Assembly (NCBI RefSeq): GCF_037975245.1
Contig: NC_092566.1
Coordinates: forward strand, 12,457,001 to 12,521,000
Source of the DNA: Apostichopus japonicus
Taxonomy: Eukaryota > Echinodermata > Holothuroidea > Aspidochirotida > Stichopodidae
Reading direction: 5' to 3'
Length of the DNA stretch: 64,000 bases
Part shown: positions 37,136 to 48,002 of the stretch, piece by piece
Position numbering within the stretch: the first letter of the stretch is position 1
How the letters are laid out: the number at the start of each line of letters is the position of its first letter
Notes under the pieces: generated by a model
Told to the model about the DNA's origin: nothing
The model's input: the letters and a program-made list of their open reading frames with translations, nothing else
The model's database searches: none
Position numbers and translations under genes: made by a program

Positions 37136-37441
37136 TTGAGAATCACGTTACATGCCAGTGATATCCAAAACAGTACACATGACAAATTTCTCCTATCCCC
37201 AGTCTCTTTTCGGTCCAACAACAGCGAATAATTGTCGAACAGTGGCACTCCAGGCTTCTGTGAATATTTAGTTTAAATGAGAGTTAAAGATTGGAATAGA
37301 AAGTAAGAATGCATATGATGTCATGCATGTATTACAAGTTGCAAGTCTGATTTAATCATTTTTACTGCAACTGTTTTCATTTATGACAACTGATGTCTCT
37401 AACTTTGTTTGTTTAGCCTACCTTCTGTTTGTATTTCAACA

Positions 37442-37449
37442 TGACGTCA
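37442..37449. promoter_or_regulatory. CRE-type palindrome TGACGTCA
   Basis: Perfect TGACGTCA. No start codon or gene is recognised near it, so its meaning here is unknown. Confidence 0.3.
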
Positions 37450-37818
37450 TATGACCGTAAGATCGGACACGATAATACGGCTGAAAAAAAACTTTGCGTT
37501 TCGTGCGTAATCGAGCTCGTGCCGCAGTCGAAATTTATGGGCTTTAAAGACTAACCCTAGTCGATTTTTTTTTAACTCTACAACCCCAATCCTAGTCCTA
37601 CCAGTCCTAGTCCTACCAGTCCTAGGTACTTTACTCAGAGTAGCAGTTCCATGGAGCGACGTCGCGCAAGTAATTTTGTGTGTATAACGAATTTACATAT
37701 ACCAGACTTGCGTGTATACTAATTTTGTGTTTATATACCGGGGCCCCTTGTCGACTTGTCTCGTTTGTGATTTAATCTTCCTTGTAGTTTCGCACAGAGC
37801 TCAGAGTACAAGAGAGGT

Positions 37819-38098
37819 ATGGCGGGCCATCGGTCTCAAATCATGGGAGATCGACTTATACCGATTTAAATCAACATATACCAGTTTCCTTCGACTTATA
37901 CCAGTTTCATTCTACATATCATCGATTTACTTCGACATATACCAGTTTACTTCGACATATCATCGATTTATTTTACTTATCATCGATTTAAATCGATGAT
38001 AATTAAATAAATCGATGATGTGTAGAATGAAACTGGTATATGTCGATTTAAATCGGTATAAGTCGATCTCCTATGATTTGAGACTGATGGCCCGCCAT
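37819..38098. mobile_element. Foldback/miniature element with near full-length inverted arms
   Basis: The left arm begins ATGGCGGGCCATCGGTCTCA and the right arm, reverse-complemented, begins ATGGCGGGCCATCAGTCTCA. Pairing continues through GGAGATCGACTTATACCG and AAACTGGTATATG-type sequence almost to the centre (TTTAAATCGATGATAA). AGAGAGG flanks both sides (37,811-37,817 and 38,099-38,105), giving a 7-8-bp target duplication. The arms are themselves built of short repeats (TATACCAGTTT, CATCGATTTA). It is nested within the larger 36,069-40,189 element. No coding capacity. Confidence 0.8.
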
Positions 38099-38105
38099 AG
38101 AGAGG

Positions 38106-39236
38106 CAGGTCTGTAACTATTACAATATGATCCTGTTCCTGGGGTCGTCATTTAATGTCCCAATCCGACAGACGTGAGTCAATTCTCAGCCTTTAGCCAC
38201 TTTCCGGAATGCTGAGAGAGTAGGTAGCAACCTGTCCGTCGCCACTGCAGGAAAGCCTTGTCGAACCTAACTAATGAACACAGTTAACCCGAATCACAGT
38301 TAATCCACTACAACTGCAGTACAGCTATTGGACTGCACCGGAAATTGAAAAAAAATAACTTTACAGCTTTTGACAGCCATACTCGAGATGGGAATTGAAC
38401 CTGTGGGACCAGCGTCACAAACACACAAAATGGAGGCGTGAAGAAGCGAAGACCTTAGGAGACATTTTAGTAGGGGTGGGGACCTTGAGGTGTAGTTAAT
38501 AAAAACACACGCTCAATGCTGATTGTGTATATGTGACATCACCATGAATTTGGATGCCCCAAATCCCCCAAATTTACCAGAAACTCCTGGCGGCGCCAAT
38601 GATGTTAGTATAGTCTTGCCTTAGAAGGGTAACATATTACACCATTTGGCATCTAAGCACACTTTCGTACAGTAGAAAATCTCTTAAAGGTGAAGGGACA
38701 CCCCATGAAAAATCCCGGGTAAGCGCCAGCCCCTACCGGCCTTGGTAAAAATTATTACAAGGAAAACATATTATTTTTTGGCTTATGGGTGGCAATTTGT
38801 GGGCAATGTAGCAATCACTAATCTGTTTATAGTTGGAATGTAGAATTATTATTTCTAGGGAAAATTAAATTGATTTCTTAGATTATCATCATTCTTTTTG
38901 CAAACAGAATGACCAGAGAATAGGTTTTTTTTTCAAATGGTAGTGACGTCGTGGTCTCAAGCCTCTTTCTTTACTTATGTTTCATACAATCGTACATACT
39001 ATATATTATGAAACCTTACAGGCAATTCTGCTGGAATAACGGGCTACACCGTAACCGGGTTTGACCATGATAGCCCAGCGGTCCATGAAACAATGAATGG
39101 GGGGGGGTTATGGATGATTATGCACACCAAACTAGAGGGGTGGACGTGGTTGTGCTTGCCCCGCCCCTCCCTTCTGCTCCTCCCATCCTAAAATGGCGTG
39201 CACTGACAGGAAAATAGCTTAGAATAAGCAAAACAA
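38106..39236. other. Interior of the 4.1-kb element, unassigned
   Basis: No open frame of note. On the minus strand a box B-like GGTTCAATTCC lies near 38,395, but no matching box A is seen upstream, so a second SINE is not called. A G9 run lies near 39,102. Confidence 0.3.
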
Positions 39237-39480
39237 GAGGAGCGTGGAGGCCGAGAGGCTAATGCTTTTGTTTTATATACAATACTGTTATGTTGTGTCC
39301 TTGGGCAAGGCACTTTTATCTCGACTGCCCCTCTCCATCCAGGTGTATAAATGGGTACCTGTGAGGTAACTAAGGTGTGTGCGCTGGATTCTCAGCAGCC
39401 AGCCTGATGACCAGGGATTCAAAGTGCTATGCGATGGCTGTGCCATATAAAGCGCTATACAAAAACTAACATAACATAAC
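39237..39480 (+). mobile_element. tRNA-derived SINE
   Basis: The head has a leucine/serine-tRNA-like box A region (GGCCGAGAGGCTAATGC). The body contains TGTCCTTGGGCAAGGCACTT, CATCCAGGTGTATAAATGGG and, near the 3' end, CATATAAAGCGCTATACAAA, a combination common in SINEs of marine deuterostomes. It ends in a short ACATAACATAAC tail. Box B is degenerate. It encodes no protein and would depend on a LINE partner. It lies within the 4.1-kb element. Confidence 0.75.
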
Positions 39481-39486
39481 AAATCA

Positions 39487-39901
39487 TCAAGTAAAATTAC
39501 TCAGAAGAAAACTTGAAAATGGTAAGTCACAATAAGCCGGAATTGTTCGGAGAATAATAATACAGAATAGTGTCACTATAACAAATAGTAAATTAATAGT
39601 TACTACCAGCAGTGAGCAATTCCCAACCCAACCCCCGGGCCTCGGTCCATTGTCAAACCCTATCCAGGAGTTTTGGGGCTTATATATGAAAAGCTCGAAT
39701 CTTTTTAAAAATCGGGAGGAGGTTATAAGGGCCAGGGCAAACGACGACCCTAGTGGTGCCAGTTTAACCGTCACCCTGCCCCCATTGTAAATATGCTCTC
39801 GGAGTTGCCCGAGGGAACAGAGTATATACTGAGGCCCGCGGGAAACTAAACTAAAACTCGGCGTATCCGTCGCTGCATCCGTCTCCTATAGTTTACGGCA
39901 T
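39487..39901. other. Interior of the 4.1-kb element, unassigned
   Basis: A 95-codon minus-strand open frame spans most of it but has no recognisable domain. No gene is supported. Confidence 0.3.
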
Positions 39902-40185
39902 ATGTCCAGGGGTATATTCGTCCGGGGGTATTTATCCGGGGGGTAATTGTCTAGGGGGTATTCGTCCGAGGGGGTAGTTGTCCGGGTGGGTACTTGTCCG
40001 GGGGTTTTTTGTCCTCGGAGGGTACTTATCCGGGGGGTATCTGTCCGGGTGGTAGTTGTCCTGGGGGGTAGTTGTCCGGGATGGTATTTGTCCGGGGGGT
40101 ATCTGTCCGGGTGGTAGTCGTCCGGGGGGTTATTGTCTGGGGGGTAAACGTCCGGGGGGTATTTGTCTGGGGGGTATTTGTCCGG
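39902..40185 (-). repeat. Right terminal minisatellite (inverse of left array)
   Basis: About 17 imperfect copies of GGGGTATTTGTCCGG-type units, the reverse complement of the array at 36,074-36,345, ending GTATTTGTCCGGTCAC at the transposon boundary. Confidence 0.93.
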
Positions 40186-40198
40186 TCACGAAAATCAT

Positions 40199-40920
40199 AA
40201 GTGCACGTTGAAATTGACCCCTGCCTTATAGTGTTAATTAATTTGATATTTTCAACTTCTCAAGGTACTTCTCTTTGTTTATCCATTGTAAAGGGAATGG
40301 ATGTCATGCTGCAATCTAACTAAGAGATGCAGGAGGTCTGTGCTACATGTAGGTATATCACTGGAACTATGATGTACTTTAAGTGGCATACTCTGTACAT
40401 ACATGAACATACACATGTGCAGGGACCTTTTTATGAGGTTCCTCAATAATGCTCAAAAATGGCATTTGTGGGTTGTGCCCTCATTTGGCATTTCCACCAT
40501 ACACTGCCCCGCCCCCTTGTTTTGGTAAATGTAAACACCCACACTTGTGCATGATGCCAAACTCAAATTGTAATAGTCATGTTTCAACCATGTGGTTTGT
40601 GTGAGTAAGTGTTAGGAATTACATGTTTTGTGGTTCGCTTGCCCATGAACTGTTATGGGTCTGCATTGTCAGTTTCTTTTTGTGAATAAGCACTTAGCAT
40701 AATAACAGGGACATATATCCTATAGCTAACATATATACAATCTGGCATCAAGATGTATTATGCCATGTCATAAGTCGTCATGACAACAAGCTATCCCAAA
40801 CTTGTGCGTAACTGCCAGTCCCTTTGCTACTCGTAAGAGTTGTGATTTAAATAATTCTTATTGGCTTGGTGTTTGTTGACTTTACCCAATTTCATCCCCG
40901 CTATAGTTGTCGTTTCTACT
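40199..40920. other. Unassigned spacer
   Basis: Low-complexity-free, non-satellite sequence upstream of a candidate first coding exon. It could hold a promoter or 5' untranslated exon, but no TATA-type element at a convincing distance was identified. Confidence 0.3.
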
Positions 40921-40940
40921 GACACTATTAGGCAGTGGAG

Positions 40941-40984
40941 ATGTCAGGATCATTCAGGCCCACAGAATTTCAAAAAGAAAGCAG
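40941..40984 (+). CDS. Candidate first coding exon of an unidentified gene
   Basis: ATG at 40,941 opens 14 codons (MSGSFRPTEFQKES) plus two bases, then a donor AG followed by GTTAGT at 40,985. An acceptor-like CTACTGACACTATTAG lies just upstream, so a 5' untranslated exon may precede it. The exon ends in phase 2, and joining to the exon-like segment at 42,097-42,159 keeps a 21-codon open frame that also ends in phase 2. The translation looks protein-like, but the family is not recognised. Both exons are short, so chance cannot be excluded. Seen: open frame and splice signals. Inferred: that they are joined. Confidence 0.38.
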
Positions 40985-42096
40985 GTTAGTTTCTGGACCA
41001 TCCTTTTGCTCATTCGTGATAATTGCGTTCTTTAAGAATGCTACATGGGTGCAGCTTTTCTCAAGAGAAATTCATTGAGGAAAGTAAACCTCCTTATATA
41101 TATAGCAGTTGATGTAAGGTAATCTTAATAATAAAACACTCTAGATCAGGAATCTGTGTATCTCAATAAAAGGAACAAATGTAAAAGTTACATTCAGATC
41201 CCAGTCTAATGACTGAATTAATTGGTTCAGAGTGGTACTCATGTTCAACTCTTGGCATTACTCGCACATACAGGTTGGTCTTCTTGACCGGTGCTGCATA
41301 TGAACCAATTTGAAGTCACCTGCAATTTATACTACATGTCATTGCAGTGTAGGAACTGCTATAACAGTTGACTAGTATATCGTTCAGTGTGGTGTGATCT
41401 CCATGCATTGCGCTGGATTATTACCACTGCGTATGGACATGCTGGTGTTGACAATGAGAAGATGTTAAACTGTATTAACAAGTGTTTTCTGCGTAGTCAA
41501 GTAATGCCGTCCGGTATGTGTCTCAAGTTGCAAGATCTTCATGCATTGAACTGTAGCAGCTAGGCATATTTTCCAAATAAGAATTCCAAAAATTGTCTCT
41601 TGAGGCTTCAACTTGTATTTGCCTGCAACTACAGGCAATTTTAGCTGTCTTCGAGATTTAATATATCGCAAAGGAATGATGGGCCAACTTCATGAATTTA
41701 TCTATTTGGATGATGACTGCATGCATATATGCAAAGTAGTAAATGAATTAAATCCATCAACTATTTATATACAAGGGATTGGCGACCCTCTTTTCTTTTC
41801 AGTAATATTATGTCATCACATGTTTCTTTGTTGACAGTCTCCAAATCCACATGGAAATATTGTCAAATTTACATCTATTAGCAACTCAGGTGTGTATTAG
41901 CTAGGTTTTGTAATTTTCAAATGATTTTACCTTTTAGTCTTAAAGACAATGAATTATCCAAGGTCTTTATGATAATAAAACAAAGCCAGTTATATTATAA
42001 TAAACACAGCCCCCCTCCTTATCACAGGTGCAAGGTTTATTCATCTCCCTAGTCCAATTTGAATGAATGCAAATTTTATTAATTTAATTCTTTCAG

Positions 42097-42159
42097 CCTT
42101 GAATTAGCCCTTACTGAGGATCCTGGAAAAATAACTCTTCTAAATGCTCATATCACAAG
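42097..42159 (+). CDS. Candidate second coding exon of the same unidentified gene
   Basis: 63 bases between a good acceptor (AATTTAATTCTTTCAG) and a donor AAG followed by GTTAGT. In the phase supplied by 40,941-40,984 it reads S-LELALTEDPGKITLLNAHIT and leaves two bases over. One possible continuation is an exon after the acceptor TGCTTTACTTCCAG at about 42,364, which reads RGGELPSLENNPWI and stops at 42,405. That would give a product of only about 50 residues, so further exons or an alternative third exon are as likely. The product is unknown. Confidence 0.38.
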
Positions 42160-42405
42160 GTTAGTACATTTTTACCTATTATTGAAGATCTCTTTTTACT
42201 GCATCCTAATATTATGTGCTGGGATGCCCATGTTGGTCACTGATGTTCAAGTTTCAATGCTTACATATGTATAAGAATACTTTTGCTATTGCTTGTCCAC
42301 ATTACCATGTAGTGCACTTCATTGTTCTTACTAGCCTATATTTTAAGGCTGCTTTACTTCCAGAGGTGGGGAACTCCCCAGTCTTGAAAACAACCCATGG
42401 ATTTA

Positions 42406-42950
42406 AGCGCTATTGATTGAAAACCAGCCTACAGTTTCATCTTGACCTCAATACATGATAAATAACATCTCACAAGCTATACAAAAAAAGGTGAGCTTGT
42501 GTGTGCTTACATGATGACTGCAGCCATGCACAAAAGATCCATGGTGAGCACAGTTGCAATTATACATTTGATGTCTGTTGAAACTACCCATGCAAGAAAG
42601 CACACATTGAGACAGGACTAACAGCCGAAGCTGGGTATAACTATAATAAATTTAAATTGTTTCTCGTATTGAACTCAACCAAAATGTGCACACACTCTTA
42701 TCAAAGATACTTTAATTAAAGATCCAGGATATGGCCCATTCAGACACAAAGGCATACATACAATGTGTGATAGCTAGGCTGACTTGAATATCAGAGCATT
42801 TTGAGCAGTCCTATCATGATGATCTGTAACCGATGGGGTTGACCGGCCTACCTAGTGCCATGCCTGACAACAAGGATGCATCCAAACACAAGTAAAATGC
42901 TAACAACTAGTACTATGTTATGGCAAGCCATGTGGGACAAACACCGCGTA
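42406..42950. other. Unassigned spacer
   Basis: Nothing recognised. Confidence 0.3.
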
Positions 42951-43160
42951 ATATATCCGCATATTATTATGAATATGAATATATATACATGAATAATTCA
43001 AATATATACGCTTATATATTATTGGCCATATGTTTCAAATATATCCGCGCATTAATTCGAATACATATACATATTAATTTGAATACATATGAGGATATAT
43101 ACATGTATTAAATCAAAGATATGCACAGATTGATTCGCACATACACGCATTTGCTGTGTG
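42951..43160. repeat. Degenerate AT-rich tandem repeat
   Basis: About seven degenerate units of 25-35 bases built on CATATTAATTTGAATACATA and relatives such as CATTAATTCGAATACATATA. Rich in TATATA and CGCG-containing variants. The 63-codon open frame across it is an artefact. Confidence 0.7.
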
Positions 43161-44548
43161 CATACATCCGCGATAAATGTTTCAGTGGCGGGTTTAAAAC
43201 ACGAAACTGCACAAGTACAACTTGAACGATCGCACTATTGAAAAGATGGATGCGCTACCAGCAATTTTACATGCCCGGAATAAACAATTAATGATATAGG
43301 ACTCAATCGAAATTCGCTCAACGATAGGCAATGGTCATTTTCAATTACACCAACCTTTGGCATTAGTTTTGTTTATTATTAGTGAAAGCAGGTGTAAATT
43401 TGTAGGCCTATGGTCTAGCTCCATAGCCACTTCAGTACTAGGCCTTACTGCTACTACTGTGTACTATAGTTACTAACGTTGGGGCTTATTCGTGGCAGCA
43501 TTAATAATTCCATGGCTTAGCTACATCAGGTAGCCTACTGCTGTATGGTTAAAGCAGATTTAACCTCCCCACCCCCCTCCCAAGAAGGCTATTAAGCCTC
43601 AAGTAAACATGCAGAAAACTAGAACAATCATAGGTGTCAGCACTCATTTGTTTGGAGAAATACCAGTCTTGATAGAGGTGAATACACACTGATCAAGAAC
43701 TTTAGAAAGTGAAAAGGATCTGTTATGGTGAATTAGTAGTATAGAGTCAGTAAGATAAGTGCTAGTAGCAGAAGTATAGTAAAGGCTCCATAATTGACGC
43801 ACCTTCGTAATTGAAGCGCCATCAAATATTACTAGCAATGATACAGCTGGCAACCTAAACTTTTTGCAGTCAAGCAAAATTACATTTTAATGAGTTTGAA
43901 TCCATTTCAGCTATTTGACCAAATTGTGTGTTTTTTCTAAAGCTTTTACCACCCTCGCCCCAGTTTTACATGTTTTTTGGGCATTTGGAAATCTTACACC
44001 CTAAAACAACATTTACTCAATATGATACCACTACTTTCTGGGACCTGACCTGTCTGAGCTTAGAGGCTCAGAGCATAGCAAACAGCATCCAAAGTCAATG
44101 GATGTGTACTAAGGCCTACACGACAGTTAGCTTATCGAAAAATGTGTCAATTTAGTAGGGGTATGAAAGAATTTAACACGGCAGACATTTTGTGGTCAAA
44201 TTCTGCTCAATTGTACGTTCTGTTGGCAGAGAACAATAAATATTTTGAAATCACTGGATTTCTGAGGAACTGCACATATGAAAAATGCACACAGTTGAGT
44301 GTTTTGGATTTTTCCTTGATAGATATCATTGATCAAATCTTTAAAGAAGAACGATAGTGACAGATAAAAAATCTCTCATTTTCATATATAATGTAGTTTG
44401 TAAGTTACCAAGCAACATATTTTTTTAATTTTCCAAATAGCACACCGGAAAGTTATAAAAAAGGGAATTAAAACATCGTTTTTTCGCCTCCGTAATTTGG
44501 GAATTTGCAAACACTGCAACGACCTTGAACAGCCCTCAGGTCAGTGAA
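43161..44548. other. Unassigned spacer
   Basis: Open frames of 60-77 codons occur on both strands (for example a plus-strand frame at 43,928-44,155 preceded by an acceptor-like CACCCTCGCCCCAG). None has a recognisable domain or a partner exon. Confidence 0.3.
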
Positions 44549-44556
44549 TGACGTCA
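44549..44556. promoter_or_regulatory. CRE-type palindrome TGACGTCA
   Basis: Perfect TGACGTCA followed by C. No THAP-like start codon is found near it, unlike the three other CRE sites between 45 and 50 kb. Confidence 0.4.
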
Positions 44557-45525
44557 CTGTGATGATCTTTTTCTGTTGTGAACTGTTCAGTACGGAGCTG
44601 TGCGTGCATTTCGTGTCAGCATAACTGTTATTTTCCGGCATAATGTTCAAGACAGAAATAGATAATGAATATCATAGTGTTTCTTGATTTCTTCACCACG
44701 TGTTTACAAGGTTTTTTTTACGAAATTTGCGGCGATTTCGCAACGATTTCCCAATATCTGAAGAGGTAACTCGCAAGCTGACCCAAAGTAACGTAAATCT
44801 CAAGATCACGTTTTTGGCGGGTTTTATACAGAGTGATGTATGAATGTGCTCACTTACCAGTCAAACTGGCACAATAACAATAGTGATGATAGTCTCAAAC
44901 GTAGATTAGTATAACATCCGAAAGAAAATCCAAAGTTCTAAACAAAGTAGATTCGCTTGTATGCACTAGGCCTACTGTAAAACATAAACGTTCCTTGTTC
45001 CGTGCGTCATGAAATCCAACAGAAAGGTTTCATTGAGCTTGAAATACAACTGCATTTGAACTCAATCGAGTTGTTAGTCTAGCTCGAACAATTTTCTCAC
45101 TACATGCAATGCCTATTACGTTTATTCACATGCGTGCCTCGTGGTTTGGGCTTCAGGAGGAATCGTATTCTAGCCCAACTTCACGTAGGTCCGCAAACGG
45201 TACTTTCACAGGCTGTGCAAACATAAGTGACAGTGTGCTCTACCGTAAGTAATACTTACATGATGTTTTGTTTCGCTCGAGCATACACACATTTCCTATT
45301 CGTATTACATTTAAAGTGGTTTGCAGGGTATGAACACATCTCTGCCCCAAAAAAACTCTGCCTAAGCGACGTCCATGCCCCAATTGAAAATTTGCACGTT
45401 GATTCTCTCCTCACATACCGTAGTCATTAGGTTGTTCACGTCTGACATGTCTTCCAGTTCCAACACTTACTGTTGCATTTATCGGGATATATATATAAAT
45501 AATGCGGCATAAAAGCATCAATCTT
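44557..45525. other. Unassigned spacer
   Basis: Nothing recognised apart from AGGCCTA words. A 60-codon minus-strand frame overlapping its left edge has no recognisable domain. Confidence 0.3.
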
Positions 45526-45795
45526 TCAAACTTTTATTACTTTAGTGACCTTGCCACACGCAAATTTCAATTGGGCCCGAGAAGCATCTTCTGTGAAGTG
45601 GGCAGAACAAACTTTCACATTCTTGCCATGAGAAACTCCTGGTGCGATGAAGTCTTTCCTGGTTCTCCTCACAAATCGTATCCAGAGTTTCCGATATCTC
45701 TCACTACTTTTTCCGCTTGGAAAATTGAGAAAATTTATTGTAGAGTCCACATTCGTTCTGTTGCATCCCCCTACAACGCAATTTCTTGGATTTTG
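45526..45795 (-). pseudogene. THAP-domain remnant (copy 1), almost complete domain
   Basis: The minus-strand frame opens after a TAG at 45,796-45,798 and ends near 45,526. It reads CVVGGC at 45,780, then a phenylalanine-proline pair (LNFPSG), RKLWIRFVRRTRKDF, APGVSH and VCSAHF. This is the C-x4-C ... C-x2-H zinc-ligand order plus the conserved FP and W of a THAP DNA-binding domain, known from THAP proteins and from P-element and Kolobok transposases. The usual ATG just before the first cysteine is missing: AATCCAAGA stands where ATG-proline is expected, consistent with loss of one G. No downstream exon was found. It is paralogous to the remnants at 49.2-49.4 and 50.1 kb. Confidence 0.72.
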
Positions 45796-45910
45796 CTAGT
45801 GGTTTACGTTGTTTGTCGAGTCTAATATAGAGTAGGTTGCAACTAAACTTACACACTAAGTGCACACTGCTGAAGTACACTACGCCGAGCTCACGTTGTT
45901 ATCACCATAA

Positions 45911-45918
45911 TGACGTCA
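45911..45918. promoter_or_regulatory. CRE-type palindrome upstream of THAP copy 1
   Basis: Perfect TGACGTCA about 130 bp upstream (minus-strand sense) of the first THAP cysteine, followed by CATGTCACTG and the E-box-like palindrome ATCACGTGAT. The same CRE precedes the other two THAP remnants, and CACATG.TCAC also follows it at 49.5 kb. CREB/ATF binding is a family-level inference. Confidence 0.5.
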
Positions 45919-45924
45919 CATGTC

Positions 45925-46627
45925 ACTGTAGATCACGTGATCATCATATCGCTTTTCGCGAAAAGCCCAATTTTTGTTTAAAAATCAACGAGTTTAGGAA
46001 TTTTTTTTAAGCCTTTCCCAACATCGGATTGACTTGAATTTTCACATGTGTAAAATGGAAACCAACTAGAATACTCTTGAATAAAATCGTATTTTTTCGT
46101 CGATGGTGAAAAATCACTATCGTTCATCTTTAAGTGTGTCAATTATGAGCGCACCAATTTTACATGTCTATTCACTTCAGTTTGAGAAAAAGTAATTAAA
46201 TTTTTAATTTGAGCTCATAGTCCTACCAGCAATGGTCCATCTGTTCATCTATCTTTTCAAAATTGTTCAAAATGATCAGGACTATATGCTTACATGCAAT
46301 TACAGAGTTTGATGCAACTTACAGACAATGAACATTTGTGGATGGGCCATCAGGAGTGGTGAAAAATTTAGGTCAAAGTTCATCGAGAGGTTGAGCTAGC
46401 CGAAACCCTTAAATAAACCAAAGCTAGTTGTATATATGATCTTACAGCATATGTATATATGCGATTACACATTTAAGGATGACCATCCAGGTGTGAAATT
46501 TATTTAAATGACAACTTTGGACTAACATGGATCTGTGAGTATTTGTATTTCAACAAACCATGACAGATGCAGGTACAGTATGTCATCTTGTCGGCCCAAC
46601 AGTTTTAATCCATTTATTAACTTCCAG
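45925..46627. other. Unassigned spacer
   Basis: Nothing recognised, except a donor-like GTGAGTATT at about 46,530 that could end an exon upstream of 46,628. No frame links the two. Confidence 0.3.
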
Positions 46628-46729
46628 GTTTCATGTAAACAGGGAAGCCCCCAACCATCAGGGCACAACACGAAGAGGCTTAAACGTGGTCACCCTGCAA
46701 AGGCGGATAAAATGAAGATTGTCACTTAG
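46628..46729 (+). CDS. Candidate 3'-terminal coding exon
   Basis: After an acceptor-like TTTATTAACTTCCAG, the frame runs 33 codons to TAG at 46,727. It reads VSCKQGSPQPSG, then a basic stretch (HNTKRLKRGHPAKADK) and MKIVT at the end. The composition is protein-like, with lysine/arginine clusters that could act as a nuclear-localisation signal. The open frame extends upstream through the acceptor, so the exon border is not certain. No donor partner, polyadenylation signal close by, or family assignment could be established. Confidence 0.3.
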   Translation, partial: VSCKQGSPQPSGHNTKRLKRGHPAKADKMKIVT

Positions 46730-47578
46730 TGGGATCCCGAAGCAACAACAAGGCCTTCTTCATGGAAAGCACTGAAGGGTTGTCCAATGCTGGCTTAGGT
46801 TTGTTCAAATTAATTTTCAGAATTGTATGCAACTTGGACAACAGTTGTGTACAGTTTTTATGTGGGTAGTGCCCAGTACATTCTGCGTCTCCCATGTCAA
46901 TGGATCTCTTGTGATTTGGTCACAGGATTCCATGGGGCAGGGGTGGCAATCAGGAGTTTGATTTTAAGGCTTATTGTTGGGGTCAACAGTGGTGGAGAGA
47001 TCTTTGTGAAACTCATAAAATTTATCTGGCAGTTTGTATTCTGTATGTGTATGAGGCCTTTAGTATTTAGGACTGGAAACATTTAACATAATAACATAAT
47101 GTCTTCAGCTTGAGAAATACTAGTCTACTTTCAAATTCAAAATGACTTAGGCGGAAGATATATCACTTCATATTCTGTCATAATGAACTGCTTTGCTCAT
47201 TAAAACAAAATTGTAACCTTTACCAAATTATTATCTACAACAAAACAGGTGACCTTCTTTCACAAATACTAAACCTTTTCAAAGGTACGAACTGCAGCAC
47301 ATTTCAATCCATTATAGACAGAAACTTATGGTAGGTACCTTGCAAAGGCTGTGCAATTTTGATGCATTTCTAATTTTTTATTTTTGCCTCTTCCAATACC
47401 GCGTAGACGCCGCTATTGGTTGAGAGTCCCGCACAGCACTGTGTCAGTCGTAACGTGTTTGTAAACAATCAATCTATTTTTAGATTACAACTTATTACGC
47501 AAATAAGGGTAGGACCAACTGTTGGCTATTTTCAGAAATGTCAGAAAAAAATTCAGAAATTGGTGAAACATTAGAAAA
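46730..47578. other. Unassigned spacer
   Basis: No recognised element. An 87-codon plus-strand frame at 46,823-47,086 has no motif. Confidence 0.3.
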
Positions 47579-48002
47579 CGGGGAGAATAGAATATGAAAC
47601 CGGGTTGCCGTGAGATTCGGGTAAAAACCGGGATATTTGATGGGTTTGCTGATGAGTTGTGTATGTTTAAAGAACAACTGTGGAGACGCAAATTTTTATT
47701 GGGATTTTCCATTAATTTGGGAGTTTAGATACCCATAATCAACATGTGTAAAAAATAATCTTCGAAAACCTACTATAATCCATCAAAAAACGGGGAGAAT
47801 AGAATATGAAACCGGGTTGCCGTGAGATTCGGGTAAAAACCGGGATATTTGATGGGTTTGCTGATGAGTTGTGTATGTTTAAAGAACAACTGTGGAGACG
47901 CAAATTTTTATTGGGATTTTCCATTAATTTGGGAGTTTAGATACCCATAATCAACATGTGTAAAAAATAATCTTCGAAAACCTACTATAATCCATCAAAA
48001 AA
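47579..48002 (+). repeat. Perfect 212-bp tandem duplication
   Basis: The sequence beginning CGGGGAGAATAGAATATG at 47,579 recurs at 47,791 and appears identical throughout, including CCATTAATTTGGGAGTTTAG and the end CTACTATAATCCATCAAAAA. Near identity suggests a very recent duplication, or an assembly artefact. Confidence 0.92.

Larger units (their letters stand above)
36069..40189. mobile_element. 4.1-kb non-autonomous DNA transposon with minisatellite terminal inverted repeats
   Basis: The 9-base direct repeat GAAAATCAT flanks the element at 36,060-36,068 and 40,190-40,198. Just inside, the left end reads GGTTGCCGGACAAATAC and the right end, reverse-complemented, reads GTGACCGGACAAATAC. Each end continues into about 280 bp of 15-17-bp units, and the two arrays are inverted relative to each other. 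Long inverted termini plus 9-bp target duplications are known from Mutator-like elements, which is the best-fitting class. No transposase frame is seen, so it would be mobilised in trans. Other insertions lie inside it. Class assignment is inference. Confidence 0.6.

Noticed and set aside
41613-41889. Protein-like frame at 41,613-41,834 and an exon-like 52-base segment at 41,838-41,889 between the candidate exons at 40.9 and 42.1 kb
   Set aside because: Neither fits the phase needed to join those exons: one closes at once, and the other leaves a stop at the start of the 42,097 exon.
43928-44357. 75- and 71-codon plus-strand frames
   Set aside because: No recognised domain, no conserved partner, and the splice context is weak.
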